Below, piece by piece: positions 24,455 to 34,960 of a stretch of 64,000 nt of DNA. The number at the start of each line of letters is the position of its first letter. The first letter of the stretch is position 1. Source of the stretch: Rhodeus uyekii (lineage: Eukaryota > Chordata > Actinopteri > Cypriniformes > Acheilognathidae); contig JAWRVZ010000049.1 of the NCBI GenBank assembly GCA_037043235.1, forward strand, positions 2,357,501 through 2,421,500, read 5' to 3'. A program made the position numbers and the translations under genes. Below the pieces are notes generated by a model. That model was given only the letters and a program-made list of their open reading frames with translations. It did not search any database and was not told the origin of the DNA.

Positions 24455-24830
24455 ATGCATAATTTGAAACTGTTAAACATCTACGTTGCCTCCACATTGC
24501 TACATAAGCTACAACTGGTTCAGAATTCTGCAGCACGTGTTCTCTCTAGAACACCTTATACTGATCACATTTCTCCAGTTCTCCAGCAATTGAACTGGCT
24601 TCCTGTAAAATATAGTTCAATTCAAAATCGTGCTATTTACTTATAAGGCACTTCATAATCTTGCATCACAATACCTTTCTCAACTTCTCCAGGTTTAAAC
24701 TCCTTCACGTACACTAAGATCTTCATCTTCTCTTGTGGTGACTTTTAAAATGTGTCTTAAATCTTTTTATTCAGGCTTTCATATAACATGTTTTATTGAG
24801 ACTTAAATGCACTTTATATGTATAGGCTGT
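24455..24830 (+). pseudogene. LINE reverse transcriptase C-terminal remnant
   Basis: The translation LLHKLQLVQNSAARVLSRT followed by HISPVLQQLNWLPVKY is the signature of the RT C-terminal region in L2-type LINEs, compare NKFQLAQNSAARVLTRT at 33500. Stops and frameshifts break the rest. No other part of this element is present. Confidence 0.75.
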
Positions 24831-25549
24831 TTGTTTGTTTTGTGTTTTGTCTTGTGTAGTGACCTGTATATTGCCTGTATATTGCTAAACAAAGAAAACA
24901 AACAGGATGCGCTTTCTGCCGTATCTCTTTCAATGAAGACTGTTCTTACATGTCAGAAAATGAACTGACACTCAGTGAATACTTGTCACACTGACATGAG
25001 AGACATACATATAAAATATTTTATTTGTTTCTTTTTTTCCGGTCAAATAATTGCAGACTTGTCGATCATGGTCTTTCAAAAGACATTCAAAATAGTAATG
25101 GAAAACCACCAATCACACAAAAAACATCTCAGGTTACCATTGTAATCATGGTTCCCTAAGAAAATACCTCAGACATGTATGTACAGAAATGTACATCTGA
25201 ACATTTGAACAGGTTTCTTCCTTCTTGTTTGTTCCTCGATTAATATATCGATTTATCTCAACAACTTATTTATCTCAACAACTTATCCACCATGTTGTAA
25301 ACTGTGTTGTTTTAATGCGTTTAGTGGATTATTTTTTTATTGAATTGTACATATTCACCACCAGGTAAAGATGTTTTGCTCCACATTGAATTTGATCTGG
25401 ATCAGTAGAGACCACTGCACTCAAAACCATCATGGATCAAGAGAGTTTTACACAAATCTGTGAGCTACAAGAAGCCCAAGTGGATAGAAAATTGTATGAA
25501 AATAATTGACACTCCATAACTGATTGACAAAGGAGGAAGTGGAGAATGT
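24831..25549. other. Spacer without recognised features
   Basis: AT-rich sequence. I see no gene, terminal repeat or conserved block here. Confidence 0.5.
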
Positions 25550-26760
25550 CTCAGGTTACGTATGTAACCGTAGTTCCCTGAGAGGGAACGAGACGATGCA
25601 TCTTTCGATCGCTTTGGGGAATACTCGCGCGTTGTGCCTCGCGAAGCACAATATGTAAACTTCTGTTGTGTGCGTGAGTGACGGTCGCGGCTCGGTGACG
25701 TCACAAACCAGGTCATAAAAGAGCGCCGGTAAACCGGAAGCGGCAGCTTAGAGGTGTCTGAGCAAGCCCGGAAGGCGCAAGGAGCTGAGGCCAAAGACGC
25801 AGCGTCTCGTTCCCTCTCAGGGAACTATGGTTACATACGTAACCTGAGACGGGCACCCCGCCGCATCACAGAAATCAGACAATGACACGCCTGATATAAG
25901 GGCCTTAGAGGCAGCCATGCTCCTAGTAGAGTGGGCACGGACCCTTAGAGGCGAAGGGGATCTGGCCGACTCATAAGCTAGGGTGATAGCATTGACTATC
26001 CACCTGCTCAAAGTAGATTTTGGATGGCGGTGGCCCACTAGGACTTACACCAAGGGGCAGACCTATGGACGTAAGTGTCCAGTGCTCGCACTGGACAGAC
26101 CTTATTTTTAAATTCCTGGTCCTGGTCACCAAAGGGGGGAGGGCAGAAGGCCTGCAGAACTAAAGACCTGGCCACATGAGTGGGCACTTTGGGCACATAG
26201 CCTGACCTGGGGTGTAGGGAGGCTTTCACTATCCCAGGCGCAAACTCACGGCAAGAGGGAGCAACATAAAGCGCCTGTAGATCCCCAATTCTCTTAGCGA
26301 AGTTATGGCTAACAAGAATGAGGAACTTTAGAGGAACCTCATCTAAAGGTTCGAGGGGTGCCTGGTACAACCCCTGGAGTACCAGGGATAAGTCCCAGGC
26401 AGGAACCTTGGTCTGGACTGCAGGCCTCAGCCTAATGGTACCACGGAGGAAGCATGTGACGTGGTACGTGGTAACATAGACCTTCAAGGTGGACGGGGAC
26501 AGCCCTGCAGCGAGTCTATCTTGCAGGAACTCCAGCACTTAGCCACAATGACAGGAAACTGAGTTCACCTGCTTTTTCAACAACCTCAAATGAGAGACCA
26601 GTATCCATGAGCTGGGCCCCCTCAGAGGCCAAGCCCACAGATTCCACAGTTCTGGGCAGGGGTGACACATCAAGCCCGCTGCCTGGGACAGAAAGTCCCC
26701 CCTGACTGGGACCTCCCAGTGGACTCCATTCAGAAGGACCACAAGATCCGCAAAGCTACT
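25550..26760 (-). mobile_element. DIRS-type fragment, copy 3 (3' part)
   Basis: The left end has the paired motif GGTTACGTATGTAACC and, about 275 bp later, GGTTACATACGTAACC, each next to TAGTTCCCTnAGAGGGAACGAGA or its complement. The same architecture is found at 16476/16738 and 44471/44733. Only recombinase and a little upstream sequence follow. The terminal sequence differs from copies 1 and 2, so this is another subfamily. Confidence 0.8.
25817..26742 (-). pseudogene. DIRS tyrosine recombinase remnant
   Basis: Frames 26539-26742, 26038-26538 and 25817-26038 together cover much of the recombinase (LSPSTLKVYV, AKRIGDLQALYVAPS, RAHSTRSMAASKAL). The C-terminus is cut where the terminal repeat begins, so the nucleophile Tyr segment is missing. 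The gene is truncated and frameshifted. Confidence 0.8.
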
Positions 26761-27802
26761 CGAGTGTCATTTCTCCAACTTCCTCCATCACATTTCCAAT
26801 AGTCTAATTCTATTCTCAACAATTTGTGTCTGTTTTCTACACTTCCTTATTTCCGTTTCAATTGTTTCATCTTCTTCTCTTCATTAGTTCCCCTTATATT
26901 GTGTTTCTATTTCCTCTAATGCTGTCTGATGTTTATAACAATCGAAAGCCAAACCTTTTATTTTGAACTGCTTGTTATTTTACATTTAGTCCTGTTTGAT
27001 TTTATTTTTACTTTTATTTTATTTTAATTTTATTTTAACTCCACCTGTATCTTTTAGCCAATTTGTCTATAATGGATCTCTCTTTGTTATTTCTTTAAAG
27101 TCTTTAAAGTTTATAGTTTATCAAAGTTTCCATTTATTCACACAATGTTACGTCAAATATCCCTTCCCTTTGCTAGTCTGTCATTATTTGTTATTCTCTT
27201 TTGACGTTTATAAAAAAAAAAAGATCTATTAAATCCTTGCGTAATTGGTATTTTAACACTAATGTTTCATATGAAGTGACCATAATTGTCCTTAAATCAG
27301 CGATTATCTCAGGACAAATAGACAAAATCTAAAGGTCACATAGTAAAATGGACAAATATGCCTCATTTGACTGTAACAGGGAAGTTGTGTTGTATTCCAA
27401 TTCATAGAAACACCAAACACTGAAATACCAAGAATGTGATGATCACACATTTGAACAGGATTTGTTCACAATGAGTGTGTTCTTTCATTGTTCATCTGAC
27501 CGTCATTTGTATTTTGATTATGTTCACAATATTGTTAATAAACAACAAAAATCGAACTAAATTAGTGTCACATTCTTCACGGATCATTAGAAGAGAGTGT
27601 GAATCTCCTCAGTTGTGAATCACATCTTTATTCAGGATTGTTCAACAAATGGCCTTTGTAAATAAAACATGTCTCAATATCATAAGTCAATATATTGTTG
27701 TATGCAAATAAGTTAGCAGGACAATTGCAACATCCTTTTTTTCAAGAAAAAGTTTAATCTACAAGATGCAGTAATTAAGTCTTGTGAAACCATGTTTAGC
27801 AT
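26761..27802 (+). repeat. Duplicated segment, twin of 2705-2895 and 5180-5892
   Basis: This shows the same order of non-coding blocks as the left end of the window, but without the (TA)n, hAT and LINE insertions at 3553-4985. It carries no gene. Confidence 0.65.
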
Positions 27803-28798
27803 TTACATTTACTCATTTAGCAGACGCTTTTTATCCAAAGCGACTTACAATTTGAGGAGTATAGAAGCTATTTATCCAAAGGATACAAAAACATAAGAGT
27901 GCTTACAATACAACGTTTCAAACATTCTGAACACAAGTAGCACAAGCATGGGGAATATACTTTTTTTTTTTGGTGTGTGTGTGTGTCATGTTAGGTGCTC
28001 ATGGAAGGGATGCGTTTTCAGTAATCTTTTAAACTTGGATAAGGAATCTGCATTCCGGATGAGGGCAGGGAGGTCGTTCCACCAGCCGGAGGTGCTGAAT
28101 GAAAATGTTCTTGTGATCGTTCTTTATCCTCTCTGTGATGGAACCCCGAGTCATCGCTCGTTGATCGACCAAAGGTTTCTGTTAGGTGTGTAGATTTGAA
28201 CCAGTGAGTGGAAGTATGAAGGTGCTGAGCTTATGTAAGTTCTGTATGCAAGCGTCAGTGCTTTGAATTTGATGCGTGCTGCGAGAGGGAGCCAGTGTAG
28301 TGAGATGAGGAGTGGTGTGACATGAGTCCTTTTGGGTTGGTTGAAGATCAGACGAGCTGCGGCGTTCTGAATCAGTTGCAGAGGTTTGATCGTACTTGCA
28401 GGAAGTCCAACCAGAAGAGCTGGACTGCAGTAGTCCAGTCTGGAAATGACCATGGCCTGCACCAGAAGTTGTGTAGCTTGCTCAATTAGGAAAGGCCTGA
28501 TCCTCCTGATGTTGTGTAGTGCAAAAATCACTCCAAGATTTCTGGCAGACCTTGAAGGGGTAATCGTGGTAGCATCGAGCTGCAGATGATGCTCTTTCAT
28601 CCATGTTCCATGTCCGCTAAGCAGCTTGTGAGTCTCCTAGCCACTGTTGGATCATCTGTTTGAAATTATATGTAGAGCTGAGTGTCATCTTATTACAGCA
28701 GTAATAAGAAAAACTGTGTGCCTCTATGATGGGACCTAGTGATGTGGTGTACATGGAGAAGAGAAGTGGTCCAAGAACTGAGCCCTGTGGAACATCAC
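27803..28798 (-). mobile_element. 5'-truncated L2-type LINE with TSD
   Basis: The 3' end is at the left (TTACATTTACTCATTTAGCAGACGC), and the RT C-terminal region reads leftwards, matching the LINE at 11842-15405. It is flanked by AGCAT at 27798-27802 and 28799-28803. The related locus at 5879-5894 lacks the insertion, confirming both boundaries. Confidence 0.88.
28151..28798 (-). pseudogene. LINE RT C-terminal remnant
   Basis: It is similar to residues after the catalytic box of the ORF at 12281 (KEHHLQL, NLGVIF, IRRIRPFL, RLDYC, LHWLPLAARIKFKALTLAY). It has an internal deletion after NLGVIF and frameshifts upstream, where the GSVLGPL-equivalent can still be read in + strand antisense near 28720-28790. 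Confidence 0.8.
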
Positions 28799-29746
28799 AG
28801 CATCAACACCAAATATAATTCAAATATAATACAAATCATTTTCATAGATTTTTCGCACATATTACTGAAGCCCAGTTTGTGATTAAATACTTTTGATACT
28901 TAAATGATTTTAGTTTGAGTTGCGTTTTTTCTTTAAAAGCCTATTTACCTGTATTGTATACTTCCGTGCAAAGCAATTGTTACAATATACACTCTTTATC
29001 TGTAGTCTGTATTTGATTTGATCTATCTGGATTGTTGTTTTGTCATCATTGTTCTTTGGCCTGAGGACAACATTTCATTTTTAAACTTCTGCGCTGGTTC
29101 TAACTATTTAAATAAATGGTGATCATTCTACCACAGTTCATTTATGAACACATACTATACTGCGACTAAGAAAGTGGATAATGGAATCTGATATCTATTA
29201 TGTCAATTTTGATAAACGTGCGAGCACAACTGAACTTCAAACACCAAGACACAAACAGGATGAAGGAAAAGCTCAAAATTGTAGTAAGTACAATGATTAT
29301 TATGAAGCAGAGATGAAAGGTTAGATGGAGGAACTTAGAACCACTACAGGAAAGGTTGCATAAAACTATAAATAGTGTTCTTGATGAACAATGCTTTCTT
29401 TTTCACTCAATTTCATATTCTTGTTTGCATGTAATTCCAGTTTTTTTTTTTTTTTCATTTCAGATGATTGTCATTAAAAAGAAGCATTCAGAAAAAAAAA
29501 CTCTTTAAAAAGCTTGTGTGTGTTATGAGAGAGTCTGAGTTTGTGTTGAGAATGTGTAATGTAGCCAAAGCTTCAGATGTTTCCAAGCTCAGTTTCTATG
29601 TTTTTTGTCCTTGAAAGGAGATAAGAGTGCATAGGAGATAGTAGACTGGCTGAGCAGGCTGAATTCCCAACCGAAAATAAACATTTTTAATCCATTTTGA
29701 TGATCTTCGGTTATTTGTCCGGATCATTATCAATCAGTTCTGGTCC

Positions 29747-30268
29747 TCAGCACTCGACCAGTCGATGCAGTCCTCTAGACATTTCGTCTAGCCTCACGGC
29801 CAGACCGGTTACTGTTCGTACAAGCACATCGACCTGACCACCGATGGAGCCCATTCTTCCCTGCGTGTCCGCAGTCCGAACTGCGATGTTACGGCTCAGC
29901 TCCTCAATCTGTATCACTCTCCGATCTAGTTCCTTCAAACGGTTACCCACAGCACTGACGCGGTCCTTAAATTCCACAGACAGCGGCTGGGTAAATTTGC
30001 TCTCAGCTGTCTTACCAATCTTTCGATGGATCAGGGCAATCCCAAAGCCAAAAAATAGGATCCCCGACACCAATAATCCAATCACATATAAATCTTCTGC
30101 ATCTTCCACGGAGAGCGCTTCCAGGCACAGGACTTGCCAGTTTTTCCATGAGTCCATCACATACCCTGAAGCATGCGTCCTGTCTGGACATGTAGGTTCT
30201 CCCAGACTAACCTTCCTTTGTGAAAAAATATTGTCGATCGCGCTGATTGACCAGTTAATCAATTCCAT
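29747..30268 (-). CDS. Orphan 173-aa membrane/coiled-coil ORF
   Basis: An uninterrupted ATG-to-stop frame antisense to the lectin pseudogene. Residues about 1-58 are mixed polar with two Cys. About 61-81 (LYVIGLLVSGILFFGFGIALI) is a clear single membrane helix, followed by basic HRKIGK. About 95-170 has heptad-like charged/hydrophobic spacing (RLKELDRRVIQIEEL) suggesting a coiled coil. I do not recognise a family. It lies in a foreign segment of about 880 bp that replaces lectin B exon 2. Being open inside a decayed locus, it is probably a passenger of a repeat family, but I found no terminal repeats. Confidence 0.5.
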   Translation of the reverse strand: MELINWSISAIDNIFSQRKVSLGEPTCPDRTHASGYVMDSWKNWQVLCLEALSVEDAEDLYVIGLLVSGILFFGFGIALIHRKIGKTAESKFTQPLSVEFKDRVSAVGNRLKELDRRVIQIEELSRNIAVRTADTQGRMGSIGGQVDVLVRTVTGLAVRLDEMSRGLHRLVEC

Positions 30269-30877
30269 TTAAGTATATTTTCAGGAATCCAGCCAGCAGC
30301 AGGTCAGAAAGAGACAAAATAGCAGAGCGATAGAGCAAGGCGGGGGACAGATAGAAACACGTCTGCTCTGTGTGAGAGTCAGGAATGAAGAGGAAGATAT
30401 CAATGGGCTTCAGGTTTGTTGTTCAGATCCAACGAGTTGAAGAACTGGTCTGACCCAGAGCAGGCAGTTCTGCAGGGATTGAGGAGCTGATCTGGTTATT
30501 ATCAACAATGAAGAGAAGCAGGTGAGTTTGTGTGAGTGTATGATATTGAATGAGAGGAATCACACTTGTTTCACTTATTCTTGTTTTTATTCACACACAG
30601 AAGTTCATAAGTTCCTTCATTATTGAGATTAATGCGAGAGTGTGGAAGAAGACTAGATGGGCAGGGGGAGTTTGGATTGGTTTGACTGATAGAGATCCGG
30701 AAGGAAACATGAAATGGATGGATAATTCAACACTGAAACAAGGGTAAGTGATGACATCAATGTGTATTTATTTATTTTGTATTTTTGAAATATCTGAACA
30801 CACACCTCCTCCACAAAAAAAGAAACTTTGTTTAAAAAAAATAAATAAATAAAATAATATATATATATATATATATA

Positions 30878-32284
30878 CAGTAATACCTCGGTTTACGAGT
30901 TTAATTCGTTCCAAGAGCGAGCTCGTATCCCAAAATGCTCGTACACCAAAACAGTTTCCCCCATAAGAATGCATTAAAAATCAATTAATTTGTTCCACAC
31001 GACCATAATGCCCATTTTAAATATTTAGTTTTTATTTTACCCTATTAATTACAGTTAAAATTATAACCATTAAGATCTCATGTAAATACTCTTTAAACAG
31101 ACAATTAAACTTTAAACAATTAAACTCTAAAAATACTTGACAATTTACTGTAACTCACTTTGAGCAGCGTCTGCTGGCATGAAGGAGATGAGAGACAGAA
31201 GATTGAGGGGGAAAACACAAAACCTGGATTCAAGTGCAAATGAGTGAATTTATTATAATAGTGCAGAAAACAAACAAAGTGATAATCCAGAGTGAAAGTC
31301 GTGGAACGGGAGACGCGCGCGCGACCACCGCGAGCGCCGGGACACTCGCGCGCCACCACCGCGAGCGCCGGGACACTCGCGCGCCACCACCGCGAGCGCC
31401 GGGACACTCGCGCGACACCACCGCGAGCGCCGGGACACTCGCGCGACACCACCGCGAGCGCCGGGACACTCGCGCGACACCACCGCGAGCGCCGGGACAC
31501 TCGCGCGACACCACCGCGAGCGCCGGGACACTCGCGCGACACCACCGCGAGCGCCGGGACACTCGCGCGACACCACCGCGAGCGCCGGGAGACTCGCGCG
31601 ACACCACCGCGAGCGCCGGGAGACTCGCGCGACACCACCGCGAGCGCCGGGAGACTCGCGCGACACCACCGCGAGCGCCGGGAGACTCGCGCGACACCAC
31701 CGCGAGCGCCGGGAGACTCGCGCGACACCACCGCGAGCGCCGGGAGACTCGCGCGACACCACCGCGAGCGCCGGGAGACTCGCGCGACACCACCGCGAGC
31801 GCCGGGAGACTCGCGCGACACCACCGCGAGCGCCGGGAGACTCGCGCGACACCACCGCGAGCGCCGGGAGACTCGCGCGACACCACCGCGAGCGCCGGGA
31901 GACTCGCGCGACACCACCGCGAGCGCCGGGAGACTCGCGCGACACCAACGCGAGCTCCAGAGTGGAGAGAAGTGAGGAGACAATTTCACTACATGAACAA
32001 TAGAGGCTGAGAGAAGTTAAACTGCTGACAGAGCGAGGCTGAGAGAATGAATGCTTTAAGGGGTGACAATGGGGTTTGGACTGCGTGACTGTGTTATGAG
32101 AGGCTGTCATTAGGATATTTCCAGTAAAAATGCCCGTGAAGATGCAGAGCGTTAGTACAAAAATGCGCGTGAGTGAGGGAAAAATTTGCTCGCACTCCGA
32201 TACAAAGCTCGTACACCGATTCAACCCTCCATGCTCGTACACCGATTTTCTCGTATACCAAGTCGCTCGTAAACCGAGGTACCA

Positions 32285-32287
<3 letters not shown>
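30878..32287. mobile_element. Tc1/mariner-type (pogo/Tigger-like ends) non-autonomous element
   Basis: The ends are CAGTAATACCTCGGTTTACGAG on the left and CTCGTAAACCGAGGTACCACTG on the right, an inverted repeat of about 22 bp with two mismatches, inserted at TA in a (TA)n tract. Subterminal repeats such as GCTCGTACACC occur on both sides. No transposase is present; the interior is mostly a 31-bp minisatellite. A remnant of the same end is at 63663-63684. Confidence 0.88.
31316..31965. repeat. 31-bp GC-rich minisatellite, about 21 units
   Basis: The unit is CACCACCGCGAGCGCCGGGA followed by SACTCGCGCGA (S is C or G). The first eight units have GGGACACTC, then the array switches to GGGAGACTC for the rest, and the last unit is degenerate. 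The first three units also read GCGCGCCACC where later ones read GCGCGACACC. Because 31 is not a multiple of 3, all frames on both strands stay open for long stretches, producing artefactual Arg/Ala/Ser-rich ORFs. GC content is far above the surroundings. Confidence 0.95.
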
Positions 32288-32334
<47 letters not shown>

Positions 32335-33169
32335 CAAGAACATTCTTCTCTTTTACTTTAATACACTTTTACTTCTACTCCAGCTTATTATATTTTGGGA
32401 TTCTGAATAATTGATAATCTGATAAATGTTATTCAGGTTTTGGTATGCAGGCCAGCCGGATGACCAGTATGTAAATGTGCTGAACTGGAATGATCTCCCT
32501 TGTTCCTATGGGATATATGGGATTTGTGAGAAGAAATAGGGTTCATTCCATCTGTTTGTGGTTTTACATATTTTATAGAATCATACATATTGTCAAGTCA
32601 AGTCACCTTTACTTATATAGGTTATAAGTATACAGATTGTACAGATTGTTACAGATTGTTACAGATTGTTTCAAAGCAGCTTTACAGTGCTCACATGAAA
32701 ACATTATAAACAAAGTTTGTTTTGCTGAACGGCAGCCTTAAAAGAGCAGGCGAATTAATACAATTGATGAATATTAAGTGTTAAGTTTTGATTATTCATT
32801 GATTTGATTGATTGATAGTTTGATTATTATATTGATAATTCAAGTCTAATATTAATTCTAATTAGGTCCTATTGGAGATGGGTTCATGATCTACACAGGG
32901 GAGGGTTTAGTAGAGTCACGATCTCCGCAGACACATCAGGGCAGTGCTGTGCTCGTGTCCAGGTCCTTCATCTGATCTGGATACGGCCTGGATACGGCTC
33001 ACGGTAACCTCAGAATAAACAGAGAATAATATCAGCGTAGATGCCATTCTTCTTCTGATGTATCGAGTACATCAGATGTTATGGGAATGTTCCCGGTTCC
33101 GGCTGACCTAAATTATGCAGCCTAACAATCATTTTACATGATTTGGATTCAAAATGTATGTATAATGTG

Positions 33170-33607
33170 TTATGTGTATGCCAGGTTGAAAATATGTGTT
33201 TTTAGTCTAGATTTAAACTGCCAGAGTGTGTCTGCTTCCCGAACTGTAATAGGAAGACTGTTCCAGAGTTTAGGAGCTAAATAGGAAAAAGATCGACCCC
33301 CAGCAGTTGACTTTGATATTCTAGGTATCATAAGCTGGTCAGTATGTTGGGATCGCAATAGACGTGAAGGACTATAATGTGTTAAGAGATCGCTCAAGTA
33401 CTGTGGAGCTAAACCATTTAATGCTTTGTAAGTCATTAGCAAGATTTTAAAATGCATTTGGTGTTTAATAGGAAGCCAGTGCAGGTTTGACAGATCTGGG
33501 GAAATATGCTCATACTTCCTGGTTCTAGTAAGAACTCGAGCTGCTGAATTTTGGGCCAGCTGGAATTTGTTTATTAAGTAAAGCATTACAATAATAAATA
33601 ACGTTTC
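33170..33607 (-). pseudogene. LINE ORF2, RT C-terminal part
   Basis: It contains NKFQLAQNSAARVLTRT, HISPDLSNLHWLPIKHQMHFK and LWNSLPITVREA, the typical C-terminal region following L2-type RT. It is separated from the RT core by the gypsy insertion at 33608; the 5-bp duplication GTTTC marks the join, and the frame continues across when the insert is ignored. Confidence 0.88.
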
Positions 33608-33980
33608 TGTCACAAGCTCAGCCACGCCCACAGCACCAGACTCATTCACACGGTCTCAATCACCGGAATTCTGAACACCTGTCTCCCATTTCCAGCACTA
33701 TATCTCCAGCCCTCACTCTGCACTCAGTGTCTGGTCTCGTCTCCCAAGCCTAGACTCCGTGTGAAATACTGCCAGATAGTGGCTTCTCCTTCCGTGTTTC
33801 CCTGGATCTTCTGTGTCTTCGACTGTGTTGTCCCTCGTCCATGTTCACCAGATAAGCCTTCTTGTTATTTCATCTGCTACCAGCCATCTACTGCTCTGTT
33901 TCATCTACTGTTTGCTACCGTGCCTTGCTATTAAATAAACGCTGCTACTCACGTCAGTGTTCCGCCTGTTTATCATGACA
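33608..33980 (+). repeat. 5' LTR, gypsy copy 2
   Basis: It starts TGTCACAAGCTCAGCC and ends TTTATCATGACA. U3 carries TATATCT at 33699-33705, R begins around 33727-33731, and an ATTAAATAAA signal lies near 33930. Confidence 0.93.
33699..33737 (+). promoter_or_regulatory. TATA box and transcript 5' end with self-primer
   Basis: TATATCT at 33699 is followed 30 bp later by GTCTGGTCT (33729-33737), the expected start of the element RNA. That 9-mer is the exact complement of AGACCAGAC at 33983-33991, just past the LTR. Confidence 0.6.
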
Positions 33981-34960
33981 GAAGACCAGACCAACAGGCA
34001 AGCCGGAGCTGCAGTAGGCGATCCCTCTTCACCGTCACAGCAACCCATCACGGAACTTACCCAAGCCATTCACCATGTCATTCACTTGCTCACTGCCACA
34101 TCATCTGCCTCTGCCAGTCCCATGGCCCGACCAGCGCCCTTCTCTGGCAGGACGGAGGAATGCAATGGGTTTCTCCTGCAGTGCTCTCTCTTCCTGGAAA
34201 TGCAGGCTTGTATGTTTGACTCTGACCGCTCAAGGATCGCCTTCATAATTTCCCTATTATCCGGACGCGCCCTCAAGTGGGCCCAGGCGATCTGGGATTC
34301 TAATGGTCCGGTGACTCAAAACCTCACTGCTTTTACAAACCACTTTCGGGAAGTTTTTGGTCAATCAGCAAGCTCTCTCTCTGTTCACAATCAACTATTC
34401 CGATTACATCAAGGTAACCAGTCCATCCATGATTATTCAGTTTCTTTTAGAACTCTTGCTGCAGCCAGTGGGTGGAATGAGACAGCTTTACTTGCGGCAT
34501 ACCGTCAAGGGTTAAATCCTCAGCTCCGCATGCATCTCGCCATCTACGATGATAAGGTTGGGCTCGAAACCTTCATACAACATTCCATCCACGTTTCACA
34601 AAATCTGCAAGCCTGCCAATCTGTTCCAGCCCCGTTGCATTCCCCGTCTCTGTCACGAGCCCTGATCCCTCCAGCACCAGAGCCTATGCAATTGGCTTCA
34701 TACAGACTAACACCTGCTGAAAGGCCCCAACCCACTACTGTCAAAGAACTCCAACGATTCCTCGGCTTCGCCAATTTCTACCGTCGTTTCATCAAGAATT
34801 TCAGTACCATCGCCTCACCTCTCTACTCCGGAAAGGGCCCAAGTCTCTGTCCTGGGATGAGAACTCCACCAAGGCATTTAAGTTCATCAAATCAGCCTTT
34901 TGTACAGCTCCTGCCCTGGTCCACCCAGATCCTGACCTTCCCTTCGTTGTCGAGGTAGAC
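33975..34960 (+). pseudogene. Gypsy Gag fused by deletion to RT end
   Basis: The start codon ATG at 33975 is within the last six bases of the LTR; an upstream in-frame GTG is not needed. Gag continues to about 34720 (GRALKWAQAIWDSNGPVT, SVHNQLFRLHQGNQSIHDY, EPMQLASYRLTPAER). The next residues are QPTTVKELQRFLGFANFYRRF, which belong to the RT connection. The zinc knuckle, protease and RT fingers/palm are therefore deleted. The frame is lost at about 34835, where RNase H moves to another frame. Confidence 0.85.
33983..33991 (+). promoter_or_regulatory. Putative self-priming binding site, gypsy copy 2
   Basis: AGACCAGAC lies 2 bases inside the 5' LTR, within gag codons 3-6. It is complementary to the predicted RNA 5' end at 33729-33737. 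There is no room for an ordinary tRNA site between LTR and gag. Confidence 0.6.

Larger units (their letters stand above)
29181..32539 (+). pseudogene. Type II C-type lectin receptor, copy B (pseudogene)
   Basis: Exon 1 is at 29181-29283 (tail motif IYYVNF) with a normal GTAAGT donor. Exon 2 and the surrounding introns are gone, replaced by unrelated sequence (about 29517-30395) that holds an orphan ORF. Exon 3 (about 30396-30521) has lost its acceptor and has CGA changed to TGA at 30480-30482. Exon 4 (30601-30743) is intact with WIGLTD. Exon 5 (32434-32539) has QPD instead of EPN and lacks about 13 codons around the conserved EDC, removing one CTLD cysteine. Intron 4 holds the mariner-like element 30878-32287. 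No functional receptor can be made. Confidence 0.85.

Noticed and set aside
29747..30268. Reading the orphan ORF as part of lectin B
   Set aside because: It is antisense, unrelated in sequence to exon 2 of the other copies, and lies in a segment with no lectin homology.
31316..31965. Possible CRISPR-like direct repeat array
   Set aside because: The units are contiguous without unique spacers, and the host is a vertebrate. It is a minisatellite.
31120..32242. Long Arg/Ala/Ser-rich open frames (up to 329 codons) on both strands
   Set aside because: They arise from the 31-bp repeat, whose unit is not a multiple of three and has no stops in any frame. There is no conserved protein and no start or stop logic.
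33981..34010. tRNA primer-binding site next to the gypsy LTR
   Set aside because: No match to a tRNA 3' end beginning TGG was seen at the LTR edge, and coding starts at once. The self-priming pairing explains the position better.
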